33,852 bases of DNA from Candidatus Mediterraneibacter quadrami (GCA_019120575.1 DWUU01000029.1:1-33852), one strand, 5' to 3'; numbered from the stretch's first letter, positions 1-8,571 are shown. Numbers and translations: made by a program. Notes: generated by a model not told the origin, from the letters alone.

Positions 1-40
1 GAAAATCCTCGTGTCACTGGTTCGATTCCGGTTCTGGGCA
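1..40 (+). tRNA. tRNA-Phe (GAA), 3' part only
   Basis: The window opens at the anticodon. Bases 1-3 are GAA, followed by the 3' anticodon strand, a GTGTC variable loop, a T arm with loop TTCGATT and the acceptor strand TCTGGGC plus discriminator A. The pattern GAAAATCC...GTGTC matches bacterial tRNA-Phe closely. The 5' half lies outside the window, and no CCA is encoded. Confidence 0.9.
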
Positions 41-88
41 TTTTTCTCTGTAATAAAACAGATATTTACGGGGAATACAATAAAATAA

Positions 89-161
89 GGGCGTGTAGCT
101 CAGGTGGTAGAGCACTTGACTTTTAATCAAGTTGTCCGGGGTTCGAATCCCCGCACGCTCA
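89..161 (+). tRNA. tRNA-Lys (UUU)
   Basis: A full cloverleaf can be drawn: acceptor GGGCGTG pairs with CACGCTC (one G-U), the anticodon loop is CTTTTAA with TTT at 122-124, and the T arm is CGGGG-TTCGAAT-CCCCG. The discriminator is A and CCA is not encoded. It follows the tRNA-Phe by 48 bases with no terminator between them, so both are probably cut from one precursor. Confidence 0.96.
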
Positions 162-271
162 TTGATTAAGCGAATCGGAAAGGTCTGCATCGTGGCGGAA
201 CATTCCGGTTTTCTTTGTATATAAAGAAAAAGCCGGTTTGTAGCTGCCGGCTGAGATAAGAGGATATTTAT

Positions 272-310
272 ATGAAAAAGCATAACTGCTTTCTATGCTT
301 ATCAATATAA
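272..310 (+). CDS. possible 12-codon leader peptide ahead of the decarboxylase gene
   Basis: An ATG at 272 preceded by AGAGG opens a 12-residue frame (MKKHNCFLCLSI) that stops at 308-310, 54 bases before the next gene. The same stretch holds the inverted repeat AAGCATA/TATGCTT. Such short frames are common by chance, no family is recognised, and no U-tract follows the hairpin. This is a weak candidate only. Confidence 0.15.
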   Translation: MKKHNCFLCLSI

Positions 311-364
311 AATGCACATGTGAGATTTTCGTGTCAGAAATATAAAAACAAGGTTAAATTTTGT

Positions 365-1813
365 ATGGAACATTTGTATGACAAATTAAAGGAGTATTCA
401 ATATCGGGGCATTATGGGTTTCATATGCCGGGACATAAGCGAAATACAGTGCTGCTTGGTACCGGACTGCCCTATGATCTTGACATTACGGAAATCCATG
501 GATTTGATGATCTCCACCATGCACGCGGGATCATCCGGGATGGGCAGGAGCGCGCGGCACGGCTCTGTCATGCGGATGAATCGCACTATCTTGTCAATGG
601 AAGTACGGTCGGGATCCTCAGTGCAATTCTTGGAACGACACAGCCCGGGGACCGTGTGATCGTTGCAAGGAACTGTCACAAATCCGTTTACAACGCGATC
701 TTTTTGAATGATCTGAAGCCGGTATATTTGTATCCGGATATGGTTCCGGGGACGAATATATGCGGTCCGGTATTGGCTGCCCGGGCAGGCTGGCTAATCA
801 GAAAATATCCGGATGTGAAAGCAGTGATCATTACGTCGCCGACTTATGACGGGATCGTATCAGATGTGGCGTCCATTGCAGAAGAGGCGCATAAGAATGG
901 TATCCCGCTTATTCTGGATGAAGCGCACGGTGCGCATTTCGGCTTTCATTCTTATTTTCCGAAGAACGGGAATCAGCTTGGAGCCGATCTGGTCATCCAC
1001 AGCCTTCACAAGACACTGCCGTCTTTGACGCAGACTGCCCTCCTGCACATAAACGGAGAACTTGTCGACAGGGATAACGTACGCCGCTATTTGCATATGT
1101 TTCAGTCCAGCAGTCCGTCTTATGTGCTGATGGCATCAATAGATCAGTGCATCCGGATGATATGTGAGAAGAGAGAAGAGCTGTTTGGACGATATGTGAG
1201 CCTGCTTGAGGATACAAGGGAAAAGCTTGGAACAATGAAACGCCTTGCCCTGTTTGAAACAGCAGACTACGACAGAGGGAAAATTCTGATCAGAACAGCT
1301 GATGCAGGATTAAAAAGCGGAAAAGAAATAATAAAATATACTGGAAAACAATTAAGTGAACAATTAAGAGATGAATATGCTATTGAGCTTGAAATGGCGC
1401 TGAGAAATTATGCGGTCGCAATGACTTCTGTATGTGATACGGATCGAGGAATGGATCGCCTTGTCTGCGCCCTGCACGAAATTGACGGAAAACTTGCAAA
1501 ATATACATCTAAAGATGCAAATCCTGCAAATTCAATCAAAAATGAGACATTTTCGGTGGAAAACACTTATGAACTGTCAATGAGAGAAATAAAAAAATTT
1601 ATAAATACAAGAATAAATGTCCCGTATGCTGAGGCGGAAGGGTTTATTGCCACAGAATTTGCCTATGTATATCCTCCGGGGATTCCGCTTGCAGTTCCGG
1701 GAGAGCGCATTTCGCATCGGACGGCTGAAGTGCTGCAGAACTATGCGGACTTTGGATTTGATATAGAAGGTACACGGCTGAAAGGAAAGATTGAGGTGCT
1801 GAAAAATGGGTAA
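365..1813 (+). CDS. Orn/Lys/Arg decarboxylase family PLP enzyme (YaaO-like)
   Basis: A fold-type I PLP enzyme of about 482 residues with the major domain of the Orn/Lys/Arg decarboxylase family and its small C-terminal domain. Visible marks are the N-terminal HMPGHKRN motif, the DEAHGAHF motif that positions the cofactor, and SLHKTLPS with the predicted Schiff-base lysine at K216. Members decarboxylate arginine, lysine or ornithine in polyamine synthesis; the substrate cannot be read from sequence. The frame is open from a GTG at 320, but ATG 365 is chosen because AAGG at 350-353 precedes it and the protein then starts as the family does. It overlaps the next gene by 8 bases and heads the operon, as yaaO does in Bacillus. 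Confidence 0.9.
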   Translation: MEHLYDKLKEYSISGHYGFHMPGHKRNTVLLGTGLPYDLDITEIHGFDDLHHARGIIRDGQERAARLCHADESHYLVNGSTVGILSAILGTTQPGDRVIVARNCHKSVYNAIFLNDLKPVYLYPDMVPGTNICGPVLAARAGWLIRKYPDVKAVIITSPTYDGIVSDVASIAEEAHKNGIPLILDEAHGAHFGFHSYFPKNGNQLGADLVIHSLHKTLPSLTQTALLHINGELVDRDNVRRYLHMFQSSSPSYVLMASIDQCIRMICEKREELFGRYVSLLEDTREKLGTMKRLALFETADYDRGKILIRTADAGLKSGKEIIKYTGKQLSEQLRDEYAIELEMALRNYAVAMTSVCDTDRGMDRLVCALHEIDGKLAKYTSKDANPANSIKNETFSVENTYELSMREIKKFINTRINVPYAEAEGFIATEFAYVYPPGIPLAVPGERISHRTAEVLQNYADFGFDIEGTRLKGKIEVLKNG

Positions 1814-2381
1814 GATATATTATGTGATGGGAAAGAGCTGTTCCGGAAAGGACACGATATACAGGCGTCTGGCAGAACGGCATCCCGGGCTTCGGGCGGT
1901 TGTGCCGTATACGACCCGTCCGATCCGTGAGGGGGAGCGGGATGGTGTTGAATATTTTTTTGTTGACCGTAAGAAGCTGGAAGAGATGCAGGAGGCCGGC
2001 AGGATTATAGAGCGCCGTTCTTATAATACTGTTCTGGGCGTCTGGGATTATTTTACGGTGGACGACGGACAGATCGACCTGACCGCGCACAGTTACCTGA
2101 TGATCGGCACGCTGGTCTCTTACGAAGCCGTGCGGGATTATTTTGGAGCGGAAGCGCTCGTTCCGATTTATGTTGAGGTAGAGGACGGAATGAGGCTGGA
2201 GCGCGCGATCGGGCGCGAGCGGGAGCAGGCGAAGCCGCAGTACGAAGAAATGTGCCGCCGGTTCCTTGCGGATGCAGAGGATTTTTCTGAGGAAAAACTT
2301 CACAGGGCAGGGATCACGAAGCGGTTTGTTAATACGGATCTGGAACAGTGCCTGAAGGAAATTGAAACATTTATAAGATAG
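1806..2381 (+). CDS. guanylate kinase-like protein (diverged Gmk paralogue)
   Basis: 191 residues with a guanylate-kinase fold. The P-loop GKSCSGKDT is at residues 9-17, followed by the Gmk-like segment YTTRPIREGERDGVEYFFV. GMP kinases phosphorylate GMP to GDP. The TTRP, ERDGVEYFF and IIER parts fit that family, but the downstream lid and GMP contacts (canonical GNYYG and DIDVQG) read TVLGVWDY and MIGTLVSY, so nucleotide choice may differ. The gene overlaps the decarboxylase by 8 bases and occupies the slot held by thymidylate kinase in the related Bacillus cluster. It is probably not the cell's only Gmk. Family assignment is firm; substrate is uncertain. Confidence 0.8.
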   Translation: MGKIYYVMGKSCSGKDTIYRRLAERHPGLRAVVPYTTRPIREGERDGVEYFFVDRKKLEEMQEAGRIIERRSYNTVLGVWDYFTVDDGQIDLTAHSYLMIGTLVSYEAVRDYFGAEALVPIYVEVEDGMRLERAIGREREQAKPQYEEMCRRFLADAEDFSEEKLHRAGITKRFVNTDLEQCLKEIETFIR

Positions 2382-2403
2382 TTGAAAGATATGAAAAAAA
2401 GTT

Positions 2404-2432
2404 TCCCTTTTATAAATAAGATGTAGTACAAT
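2404..2432 (+). promoter_or_regulatory. weak candidate promoter ahead of holB
   Basis: TACAAT at 2427-2432 is a good -10 in the 119-base gap before holB. No convincing -35 stands 16-18 bases upstream (TCCCTT at 2404). holB may therefore have its own weak promoter or simply be co-transcribed from upstream. Confidence 0.25.
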
Positions 2433-2500
2433 AGATGTATGGCGTAAAAAGGACGGCATATTCATTTACAAAAAGATACAGATTTGGCAGGTGAAAAGAT

Positions 2501-3496
2501 ATGAGCAGTTTTAAAGATGTGGTAGGCCACAAAAATATTATTAAATATATTCAGAATGCGGTTGCAGCGGATGCGGTATCCCATGCATATATCCTGAACG
2601 GAGAGCGCGGATCGGGGAAGAAACTGCTTGCCAATCTTTTTGCCATGAGCCTGCAGTGTGAGAACCGCGACGAGGACGGAGATGCCTGCGGGAAATGCAG
2701 ATCATGCAGACAGGCGGTCAGCGGGAATCAGCCGGATATTATAAGAGTGACGCATGAGAAACCGAATACGATAAGTGTGGATGATATCCGTGTGCAGGTA
2801 AACAATGATATTGTTATTCGTCCATACAGCAGTAAATACAAAATTTATATTATTGCCGATGCGGATCTTATGTCGACAGAGGCGCAGAACGCCCTTCTTA
2901 AGACGATTGAGGAGCCGCCGGCTTACGCGGTGATCATGCTTCTCACGGAGAATGCGGAAGTGCTGCTTCCAACGATCCGTTCCAGATGCGTAATGATGAA
3001 GCTTCGCAATATTAAGGATCAGCTGGTCAGAAAATATCTGATGGAGCAGATGGAGATTCCGGATTACAAGGCGGACGTATGTGTTGCATTCGCCCAGGGG
3101 AATATGGGAAAAGCCATCATGCTGGCGAATTCCGAATATTTTAATGAGATCAAGGAAGAGGCGGTTCATCTTTTACGGAACATTGATGACATGACGGTGC
3201 CGGAACTGATGGATGCAGTCAAGCGCTGTATGGCGTATAAGCTGGAGATTAATGATTATCTTGATATCATTGCCGTCTGGTACAGGGATGTGCTGATCTA
3301 TAAGGCCACGAAAAATGTGGACAGGGTCGTATTTTCCGACCAGATGAAGTATATTAAAGAGCGTGCGAGAAAAAGTTCCTATGAGGGAATCGAAAATATT
3401 CTTGACGCACTGGAGAAAGCAAAAGCTAGAATGAAAGCGAACGTCAGTTTTGAGCTGTCCATGGAACTGCTGCTGCTGACGATAAAGGAGAACTGA
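2501..3496 (+). CDS. holB: DNA polymerase III delta-prime subunit
   Basis: 331 residues. An AAA+ clamp-loader subunit acting with DnaX and HolA to place the beta clamp on DNA. It starts with the typical FKDVVGHKNII, then a P-loop-like GERGSGKK (residues 34-41), and a four-cysteine zinc module at C53, C63, C66 and C69. The segment YIIADADLMSTEAQNALLK followed by EEPP is the Walker B and sensor region of the family. An RBS (AGGTGAAAAG) sits just before ATG 2501. Five bases separate it from ricT, so the two are coupled. Order and length agree with the conserved Firmicutes cluster. Confidence 0.95.
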   Translation: MSSFKDVVGHKNIIKYIQNAVAADAVSHAYILNGERGSGKKLLANLFAMSLQCENRDEDGDACGKCRSCRQAVSGNQPDIIRVTHEKPNTISVDDIRVQVNNDIVIRPYSSKYKIYIIADADLMSTEAQNALLKTIEEPPAYAVIMLLTENAEVLLPTIRSRCVMMKLRNIKDQLVRKYLMEQMEIPDYKADVCVAFAQGNMGKAIMLANSEYFNEIKEEAVHLLRNIDDMTVPELMDAVKRCMAYKLEINDYLDIIAVWYRDVLIYKATKNVDRVVFSDQMKYIKERARKSSYEGIENILDALEKAKARMKANVSFELSMELLLLTIKEN

Positions 3497-3501
3497 AACG
3501 T

Positions 3502-4407
3502 ATGACGAAAGTAATCGGCGTCAGATTCCGGACCGCCGGGAAGATCTATTTCTTTGCCCCGGGGAAACTGGAGATCCGACAGGGAGACAATGTGATCGTT
3601 GAGACGGCGCGGGGCGTGGAGTTCGGCCGCGTTGTATGCGGCCCGAAGGATGTGGATGACAGTGCGGTGGTCCAGCCGCTCAAACCGGTCATCCGTCTCG
3701 CGAATGAACAGGACCGCAAGACGGTTGAGAAAAATAAGCAGAAAGAAAAAGAAGCATTTAAGATCTGCCAGGAGAAGATCAAGAAGCACAAGCTGGAAAT
3801 GAAGCTTGTTGATGTTGAGTATACTTTTGACGGTAATAAGATATTATTTTATTTCACCGCTGACGGCAGGATCGATTTCCGCGAGCTTGTAAAAGATCTG
3901 GCCGCGGTATTCCGCACGAGGATCGAGCTGCGCCAGATCGGTGTGCGTGATGAGACGAAACTGAAAGGCGGCATCGGCATCTGCGGCCGGCCGCTCTGCT
4001 GCAGCACTTATCTGACGGAGTTTTCCGCCGTGTCCATCAAGATGGCGAAGGAGCAGAACCTGTCCCTGAACCCGACGAAGATCTCGGGCGTATGCGGACG
4101 TCTGATGTGCTGCCTTAATAATGAAGAGGAAACTTACGAGGTGCTGAACAGCCAGCTTCCGTCTGTGGGCGATACAGTGACGACAAATGACGGCCTGACC
4201 GGCGTGGTCCATTCACTGAGCGTGCTGCGCAAGCAGGTTAAAGTGGTTGTGAACCTTGAAAATGACGAGAAGGAGATCCGGGAGTACCAGGCGGACGACC
4301 TGAAGTTCAAACCGCGGAAGAAAAAGAAGAAAGTCTCCAAGGATGAGATGAAGAAACTGGCAGCCCTGGAAAAGGAAGAAGGAGCGTCAAAGTTAGATGA
4401 CAAATGA
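3502..4407 (+). CDS. ricT: RicT/YaaT family protein (PSP1 domain)
   Basis: 301 residues with a PSP1-type domain. The cysteine-rich core is readable: GICGRPLCC at about 155-163, then VCGRLMCCL about 30 residues later. In Bacillus RicT (YaaT) acts with RicA and RicF as a complex carrying Fe-S clusters that stimulates RNase Y cleavage and affects sporulation and biofilm formation. The C-terminus is a lysine-rich tail. It lies 5 bases after holB and overlaps the methyltransferase gene by 11 bases. Unlike Bacillus, no yabA follows it. Confidence 0.92.
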   Translation: MTKVIGVRFRTAGKIYFFAPGKLEIRQGDNVIVETARGVEFGRVVCGPKDVDDSAVVQPLKPVIRLANEQDRKTVEKNKQKEKEAFKICQEKIKKHKLEMKLVDVEYTFDGNKILFYFTADGRIDFRELVKDLAAVFRTRIELRQIGVRDETKLKGGIGICGRPLCCSTYLTEFSAVSIKMAKEQNLSLNPTKISGVCGRLMCCLNNEEETYEVLNSQLPSVGDTVTTNDGLTGVVHSLSVLRKQVKVVVNLENDEKEIREYQADDLKFKPRKKKKKVSKDEMKKLAALEKEEGASKLDDK

Positions 4408-5122
4408 GGAAAAGCAGAAACTGCTGAAGCCGGGGGAGCGGCTGGATGATCTGCAGATCGGCGGTCTTGAGCTGATCCAGAATCCGGAGGGCTTCTGCTT
4501 TGGCGTAGATGCGGTCTTCCTCTCTGATTTCGCGAAGGTAAGGGCCGGGGAAACGGCTCTTGACCTGGGGACCGGAAACGGGATCATACCGGTCCTGCTC
4601 TCCGCGAAGACAGAAGGAAAGAAGTTTACCGGGCTGGAGATCCAGGCGGACACGGCGGAAATGGCAAGGCGCAGTGTAGCCTGGAACAGGCTGGAGGACA
4701 GAGTGGAAATTGTGACCGGAGATATCCGAGAAGCTTCTCAGATATTTAAGCCGGTCTTTTTTGACGTGATCACCACCAACCCGCCGTACATGCCGGCCGA
4801 ACACGGGATCCGCAACGCGGACAGCGCCCGGGCGGCGGCAAGGCACGAGGTGCTGTGCACGCTGGACGATATCCTGAGGGAGAGCATGCGGCTTCTCCAG
4901 GATAAGGGCCGGTTCTATATGATCCACCGTCCGTTCCGGCTGACGGAGATCCTGATCAAGATGAATCATTATAAGATCGAACCGAAGCGGATCCGGTTTA
5001 TCCATCCTTATGCGGATAAGGAACCGGTACTTGTGATGGTCGAGGGCGTACGGGGCGCAAGGCCCGGGGTGAAGATCGATCCACCGATCATTATTTATGA
5101 CAGAAGACCAGCGGAGGAATGA
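4397..5122 (+). CDS. tRNA1(Val) A37 N6-methyltransferase-like protein (TrmN6/YabB family)
   Basis: 241-residue class I SAM-dependent methyltransferase. The SAM-binding motif LDLGTGNG is at residues 55-62 and the N6-adenine motif NPPY at 128-131, preceded by DVITT. The N-terminal segment GFCFGVDAVFLSDF is typical of the YabB/TrmN6 group, which modifies A37 in tRNA-Val in enterobacteria; the exact target in Clostridia is inferred. It starts inside ricT and its stop lies just before the rsmI start, so translation is probably coupled on both sides. The Bacillus neighbour yazA (GIY-YIG) is absent here. Confidence 0.9.
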   Translation: MTNEEKQKLLKPGERLDDLQIGGLELIQNPEGFCFGVDAVFLSDFAKVRAGETALDLGTGNGIIPVLLSAKTEGKKFTGLEIQADTAEMARRSVAWNRLEDRVEIVTGDIREASQIFKPVFFDVITTNPPYMPAEHGIRNADSARAAARHEVLCTLDDILRESMRLLQDKGRFYMIHRPFRLTEILIKMNHYKIEPKRIRFIHPYADKEPVLVMVEGVRGARPGVKIDPPIIIYDRRPAEE

Positions 5123-5124
5123 AG

Positions 5125-5979
5125 ATGGCAGGGATGCTTTATCTGTGCGCAACGCCCATCGGCAATCTGGAGGATATGACCTTCCGGGCGGTACGCATTT
5201 TGAAAGAGGCTGATCTGATCGCAGCGGAGGATACACGGAACAGTGTAAAGCTTTTGAATCATTTCGATATCCATACGCCGATGACCAGCTATCATGAATA
5301 TAATAAATATGAAAAGGGACGGAAACTGGTGGAAAAGATGCTGGAAGGCAGCACCGTCGCCCTGATCACGGACGCCGGCACGCCGGGGATCTCGGATCCC
5401 GGCGAGGAACTGGTCCGGATGTGCTGTGAGGCGGGGATCCCTGTGACGGCGGTTCCGGGGGCGGCGGCCTGCATTACCGGACTGATCCTGTCCGGCATGT
5501 CCACACGGCGGTTCGCATTCGAGGCGTTTCTTCCGACAGACAAGAAAGAGCGGGAGGCGGTGCTTGACTCGCTCCGGCAGGAGCAGAGGACCATCGTCCT
5601 GTATGAAGCGCCGCACCGGCTTGTGAAGACGCTGAAGCTGCTGGTTCAGACGCTGGGGGAGAACCGGCGGGTGAGCATCTGCCGGGAACTGACCAAGAAG
5701 CATGAGACCGTATTCCGGTCCACGCTGGGACAGGCGGTTTCTTATTATGAAAGCACGGAACCAAAAGGCGAGTGCGTGATCATTGCTGAAGGATTGAGCC
5801 GGGAGCAGATCGAGCAGGAGGCCCGAGAGAAATGGGAAGACATGTCCATCGAAGACCACGTGGCGCATTATATGTCCATGGGAGACGACCGGAAAGAAGC
5901 GATGAAAAAAGCGGCCAGGGACCGCGGGGTGAGTAAACGGGATATTTATAATTATCTGGAACAGAATAAAGAGAAATAA
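5125..5979 (+). CDS. rsmI: 16S rRNA (cytidine1402-2'-O)-methyltransferase
   Basis: 284 residues. RsmI methylates the ribose of C1402 in the decoding centre of 16S rRNA using SAM. The N-terminal LYLCATPIGNLEDMTFRA and the motif LITDAGTPGISDPG are diagnostic of the tetrapyrrole-methylase-fold RsmI family. I chose ATG 5125 over ATG 5119 because GGAGG at 5113-5117 leaves only one base before 5119 but seven before 5125. It is the last gene of the operon; a strong inverted repeat follows at once. Confidence 0.95.
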   Translation: MAGMLYLCATPIGNLEDMTFRAVRILKEADLIAAEDTRNSVKLLNHFDIHTPMTSYHEYNKYEKGRKLVEKMLEGSTVALITDAGTPGISDPGEELVRMCCEAGIPVTAVPGAAACITGLILSGMSTRRFAFEAFLPTDKKEREAVLDSLRQEQRTIVLYEAPHRLVKTLKLLVQTLGENRRVSICRELTKKHETVFRSTLGQAVSYYESTEPKGECVIIAEGLSREQIEQEAREKWEDMSIEDHVAHYMSMGDDRKEAMKKAARDRGVSKRDIYNYLEQNKEK

Positions 5980-6020
5980 AACAGACATCCGGCGGATCAC
6001 TGCCGGATGTCTGTTATTTT
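5980..6020. terminator. bidirectional terminator between rsmI and the ABC ATPase gene
   Basis: A perfect 14-base arm (AACAGACATCCGGC at 5980-5993, complement at 6002-6015) with an 8-base loop. T-rich tracts lie on both outer sides (TTATTTTT to the right; TTTTATTTC when read leftward). The stop codon of the minus-strand gene is in the loop, so one element ends both converging genes. Confidence 0.9.
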
Positions 6021-6653
6021 TCCATCTTTCATAAATACGGTCTTTTTTCCCAGTTCAACGACTTCATCATATTTGTTGGTCACATAGAGTACGGTAATGT
6101 GATATTCCCGGTTGATCGCCTGAATATCCGCCAGCATCTCAATTCGCCGTGCATCGTCCTGTCTTGCAAAATCTTCATCCACAAGCAGCACTTTCGGCTG
6201 GCAGACGACCGCGCGGCTGAGAGCGACCCGCTGCTTGTCCGCATCGGAGAGGGAGCGGATCTTTTTGTCCAGGAGATCTGTGAGCCCGAAAAATTTTGCG
6301 GCTGTCTTAACCCGGCTGTCGATCACCGTGCGCGGCAGATCGCGGAGCCGGAGCCCGAGCGCGATATTGTCATAGGCATTGAAATGCCGGTAGAGCGTAT
6401 AATTCTGGAATGCCATGGCGAGACGCCGGTCGCGGGGCAGGATGTCGTTTAACAGATCATCCCCCAGCCAGATCTCGCCGGAGGTAATGTCCTCCAGTCC
6501 GCCGATCATGCGGAGGATCGTGGATTTCCCGCAGCCGCTGGGGCCGTGGAACACAACAAATTCACCGTCGTCTATATGAAGGCTGACATCATCTACGGAG
6601 ATAAATCCGTTGGGATATGTTTTCGTCAAGTGCTTTAATGTCACGCTGGCCAT
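5997..6653 (-). CDS. stand-alone ABC ATPase of the MsmK/UgpC type with degenerate motifs
   Basis: 218 residues; looks like the nucleotide-binding half of sugar-importer ATPases (MsmK/UgpC/MalK) without the usual C-terminal regulatory domain (about 360 residues in that family). Walker A GPSGCGKST (37-45), Q-loop Q83 and Walker B VLLVDE (155-160) are intact. The signature LSGGQ is replaced by LSDAD (135-139), and the H-loop histidine by N193 in YVTNKYDE. The D-loop is also unusual (ARQDDA). It may bind ATP but hydrolyse it poorly. No permease is adjacent. Start chosen at the ATG with GGAGGT seven bases upstream, not the GTG inside the RBS. Ligand unknown. Confidence 0.75.
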   Translation of the reverse strand: MASVTLKHLTKTYPNGFISVDDVSLHIDDGEFVVFHGPSGCGKSTILRMIGGLEDITSGEIWLGDDLLNDILPRDRRLAMAFQNYTLYRHFNAYDNIALGLRLRDLPRTVIDSRVKTAAKFFGLTDLLDKKIRSLSDADKQRVALSRAVVCQPKVLLVDEDFARQDDARRIEMLADIQAINREYHITVLYVTNKYDEVVELGKKTVFMKDGKITDIRQ

Positions 6654-6687
6654 GAATGACACCTCCGTGTTCTGTATCTATACGGAC

Positions 6688-6716
6688 ATTTTACCACAAA
6701 GACTAACCGCCTACAA
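6688..6716 (-). promoter_or_regulatory. candidate promoter for the ABC ATPase gene
   Basis: On the minus strand TTGTAG (6711-6716) and TAAAAT (6688-6693) are 17 bases apart, and the start codon follows about 35 bases later. The -35 is only a partial match. Confidence 0.4.
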
Positions 6717-6802
6717 TCCCGAACCGTTCCGGCGGGAAAACGAATATTGCGCGGCCCGGAGACATAAGATGCAGTAAGGTTTTCAGTGAGCGTACAAAAA
6801 AT

Positions 6803-8563
6803 GTGGAAAAGAGAGTAAAAGGAATTGCCGGATGTCTTGTTTTAATCATACTGGTTATATTTCCGGCAGGATGCGCGTATCTCCGGCAGCAGGCTGACGG
6901 GGAAGGCGGGGGCGACAGGGCGTTCCGGGCGTATACGGAAGAACTGTTCCGGGAGTCGGTGTCGTCCGATACGATCAGCCTTCATTATACATTAAAAGAA
7001 CCGGAGAACTTCGGGATCACGGAAGAGGGCGCGCTGGCGGGCAGGTTTGCGGCTGATCCGGATGCGGTCCGGGCTTCGGCGGAAAATATGAAAGGCGCCC
7101 TGGACAGATTTGACTATGACAGCCTGGACGTACAGAACCGGATTACATACGATATTCTGGAATATGAGGCGGAGACTGCCGCAGGATCAGCGGATTATCT
7201 GCTCTATGAAGAACCGCTGTCGCTGGTGAGCGGGGTGCAGACCCAGTATCCGGTGGTGCTGTCGGAGTATCCGTTTTATGACCGGCAGGATGCGGATATT
7301 TATCTGCAGCTCCTGAAGACGACAGACGCGTATTTTGACAGTCTGATGGAATTCGAGCGGGAGAAGGCGGATGCCGGGCTTTTCATGTCGGACGAGGCGC
7401 TGGATGCTGTCCTGGAACAGTGCCGGGGGTTCCTTGATATGGGAGACGGCAATTATCTGTATTCTTCCTTTGCGGACCGGATCATGGAAGTGGAAGACCT
7501 GACGGATCAGGAGAAGGAGGAATATGTGCAGGACAATGCGCTGGCGGTGGAGGACCATATCATCCCGGCCTATGAGCGCCTGATGCGGGAACTGGAGGAA
7601 CTGCGCGGGAGCGGAAAGAACGGGGGCGGCCTGGCATATTTCCCGGAAGGGCGGGCATACTATGAACTGCTGGCGCGCCGGTCCGTGGGTACGGCGCGGA
7701 GTGTGGAAGAGATCCGGAGCCTGATCCGGCGGCAGATGGAAGCGGATCTTACCGCTATGGAGGAGACGCTGGGGATCACGCCAAATCAGGCGCAGGAAAG
7801 TGCGGAAGCGTCGGCGTCCATCCTCGGGGAGAATGCGCCGCGGCTCATCCTGGACCGGCTGAAACAGCAGATCAGTATTGCATTTCCGGCAATGCCGGAG
7901 GCGGGACTGGAAGTGAAATATGTGCCGGAGGAGATGGAGGAGCATTTAAGCCCGGCCTTCTATATGATTCCGGCCATTGATAATACAGAAGAAAATGTGA
8001 TCTATATCAACCGGGGGCACATGAGCGATGATCTGACGCTTTTCACGACCCTGGCCCATGAGGGCTACCCGGGGCATCTGTACCAGACGGTCTATTATGA
8101 AGGGACGGATCCGGATCCGCTGCGGAGCATGCTGGATTTCGGCGGATATGTGGAAGGCTGGGCGACCTACGCGGAGATGGGAAGTTATTACCTGACGCCG
8201 CTGCCGGAGAAACAGGCGGCCGTCCTGCAGAAAAACAGTTCCCTCATCCTGGGTCTCTATGCCCTTGCGGACATCGGCATCCACTATGACGGGTGGAGCG
8301 TGATGGATACGGTGGAATTCTTCAGCAGCTACGGGATCCGGGATGCAGAGACCGTGGAAGAGATCTATGACCTGATCATCGGATCGCCGGCCAATTATCT
8401 GAAATACTATGTCGGTTATGTAGAATTTCTGGAACTGAAGCGGGCCTGGGCGGAAGAGGCAGGGGGGACATTTTCCCAGAAAGAATTTCACGGGGCCGTG
8501 CTTGGCGTGGGCCCGGCGCCCTTTGAAATTGTAGAGAAATATATGTGGGGCTTCAATAATTAA
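6803..8563 (+). CDS. DUF885 family lipoprotein, putative metallohydrolase
   Basis: 586 residues. The N-terminus has a short charged start, a hydrophobic run (VLIILVIF) and a lipobox ending at C24 (PAGC), so it is predicted to be a surface lipoprotein. The C-terminal half holds the family hallmark HEGYPGH (H419, E420, H425) followed by VEGWATYAE with E451. This arrangement recalls zinc metallopeptidases and is why DUF885 proteins are suspected hydrolases; no substrate is known to me. The only usable start is GTG 6803, because the ATG at 6801 is out of frame and soon stops. The RBS is poor, so expression may be low. It is transcribed alone, opposite to the ABC ATPase gene. Confidence 0.85.
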   Translation: MEKRVKGIAGCLVLIILVIFPAGCAYLRQQADGEGGGDRAFRAYTEELFRESVSSDTISLHYTLKEPENFGITEEGALAGRFAADPDAVRASAENMKGALDRFDYDSLDVQNRITYDILEYEAETAAGSADYLLYEEPLSLVSGVQTQYPVVLSEYPFYDRQDADIYLQLLKTTDAYFDSLMEFEREKADAGLFMSDEALDAVLEQCRGFLDMGDGNYLYSSFADRIMEVEDLTDQEKEEYVQDNALAVEDHIIPAYERLMRELEELRGSGKNGGGLAYFPEGRAYYELLARRSVGTARSVEEIRSLIRRQMEADLTAMEETLGITPNQAQESAEASASILGENAPRLILDRLKQQISIAFPAMPEAGLEVKYVPEEMEEHLSPAFYMIPAIDNTEENVIYINRGHMSDDLTLFTTLAHEGYPGHLYQTVYYEGTDPDPLRSMLDFGGYVEGWATYAEMGSYYLTPLPEKQAAVLQKNSSLILGLYALADIGIHYDGWSVMDTVEFFSSYGIRDAETVEEIYDLIIGSPANYLKYYVGYVEFLELKRAWAEEAGGTFSQKEFHGAVLGVGPAPFEIVEKYMWGFNN

Positions 8564-8571
8564 AAAAGTCC

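Noticed and set aside
14-283. 89-codon minus-strand frame over tRNA-Phe and tRNA-Lys
   Set aside because: Antisense translation of tRNA genes, a common false protein.
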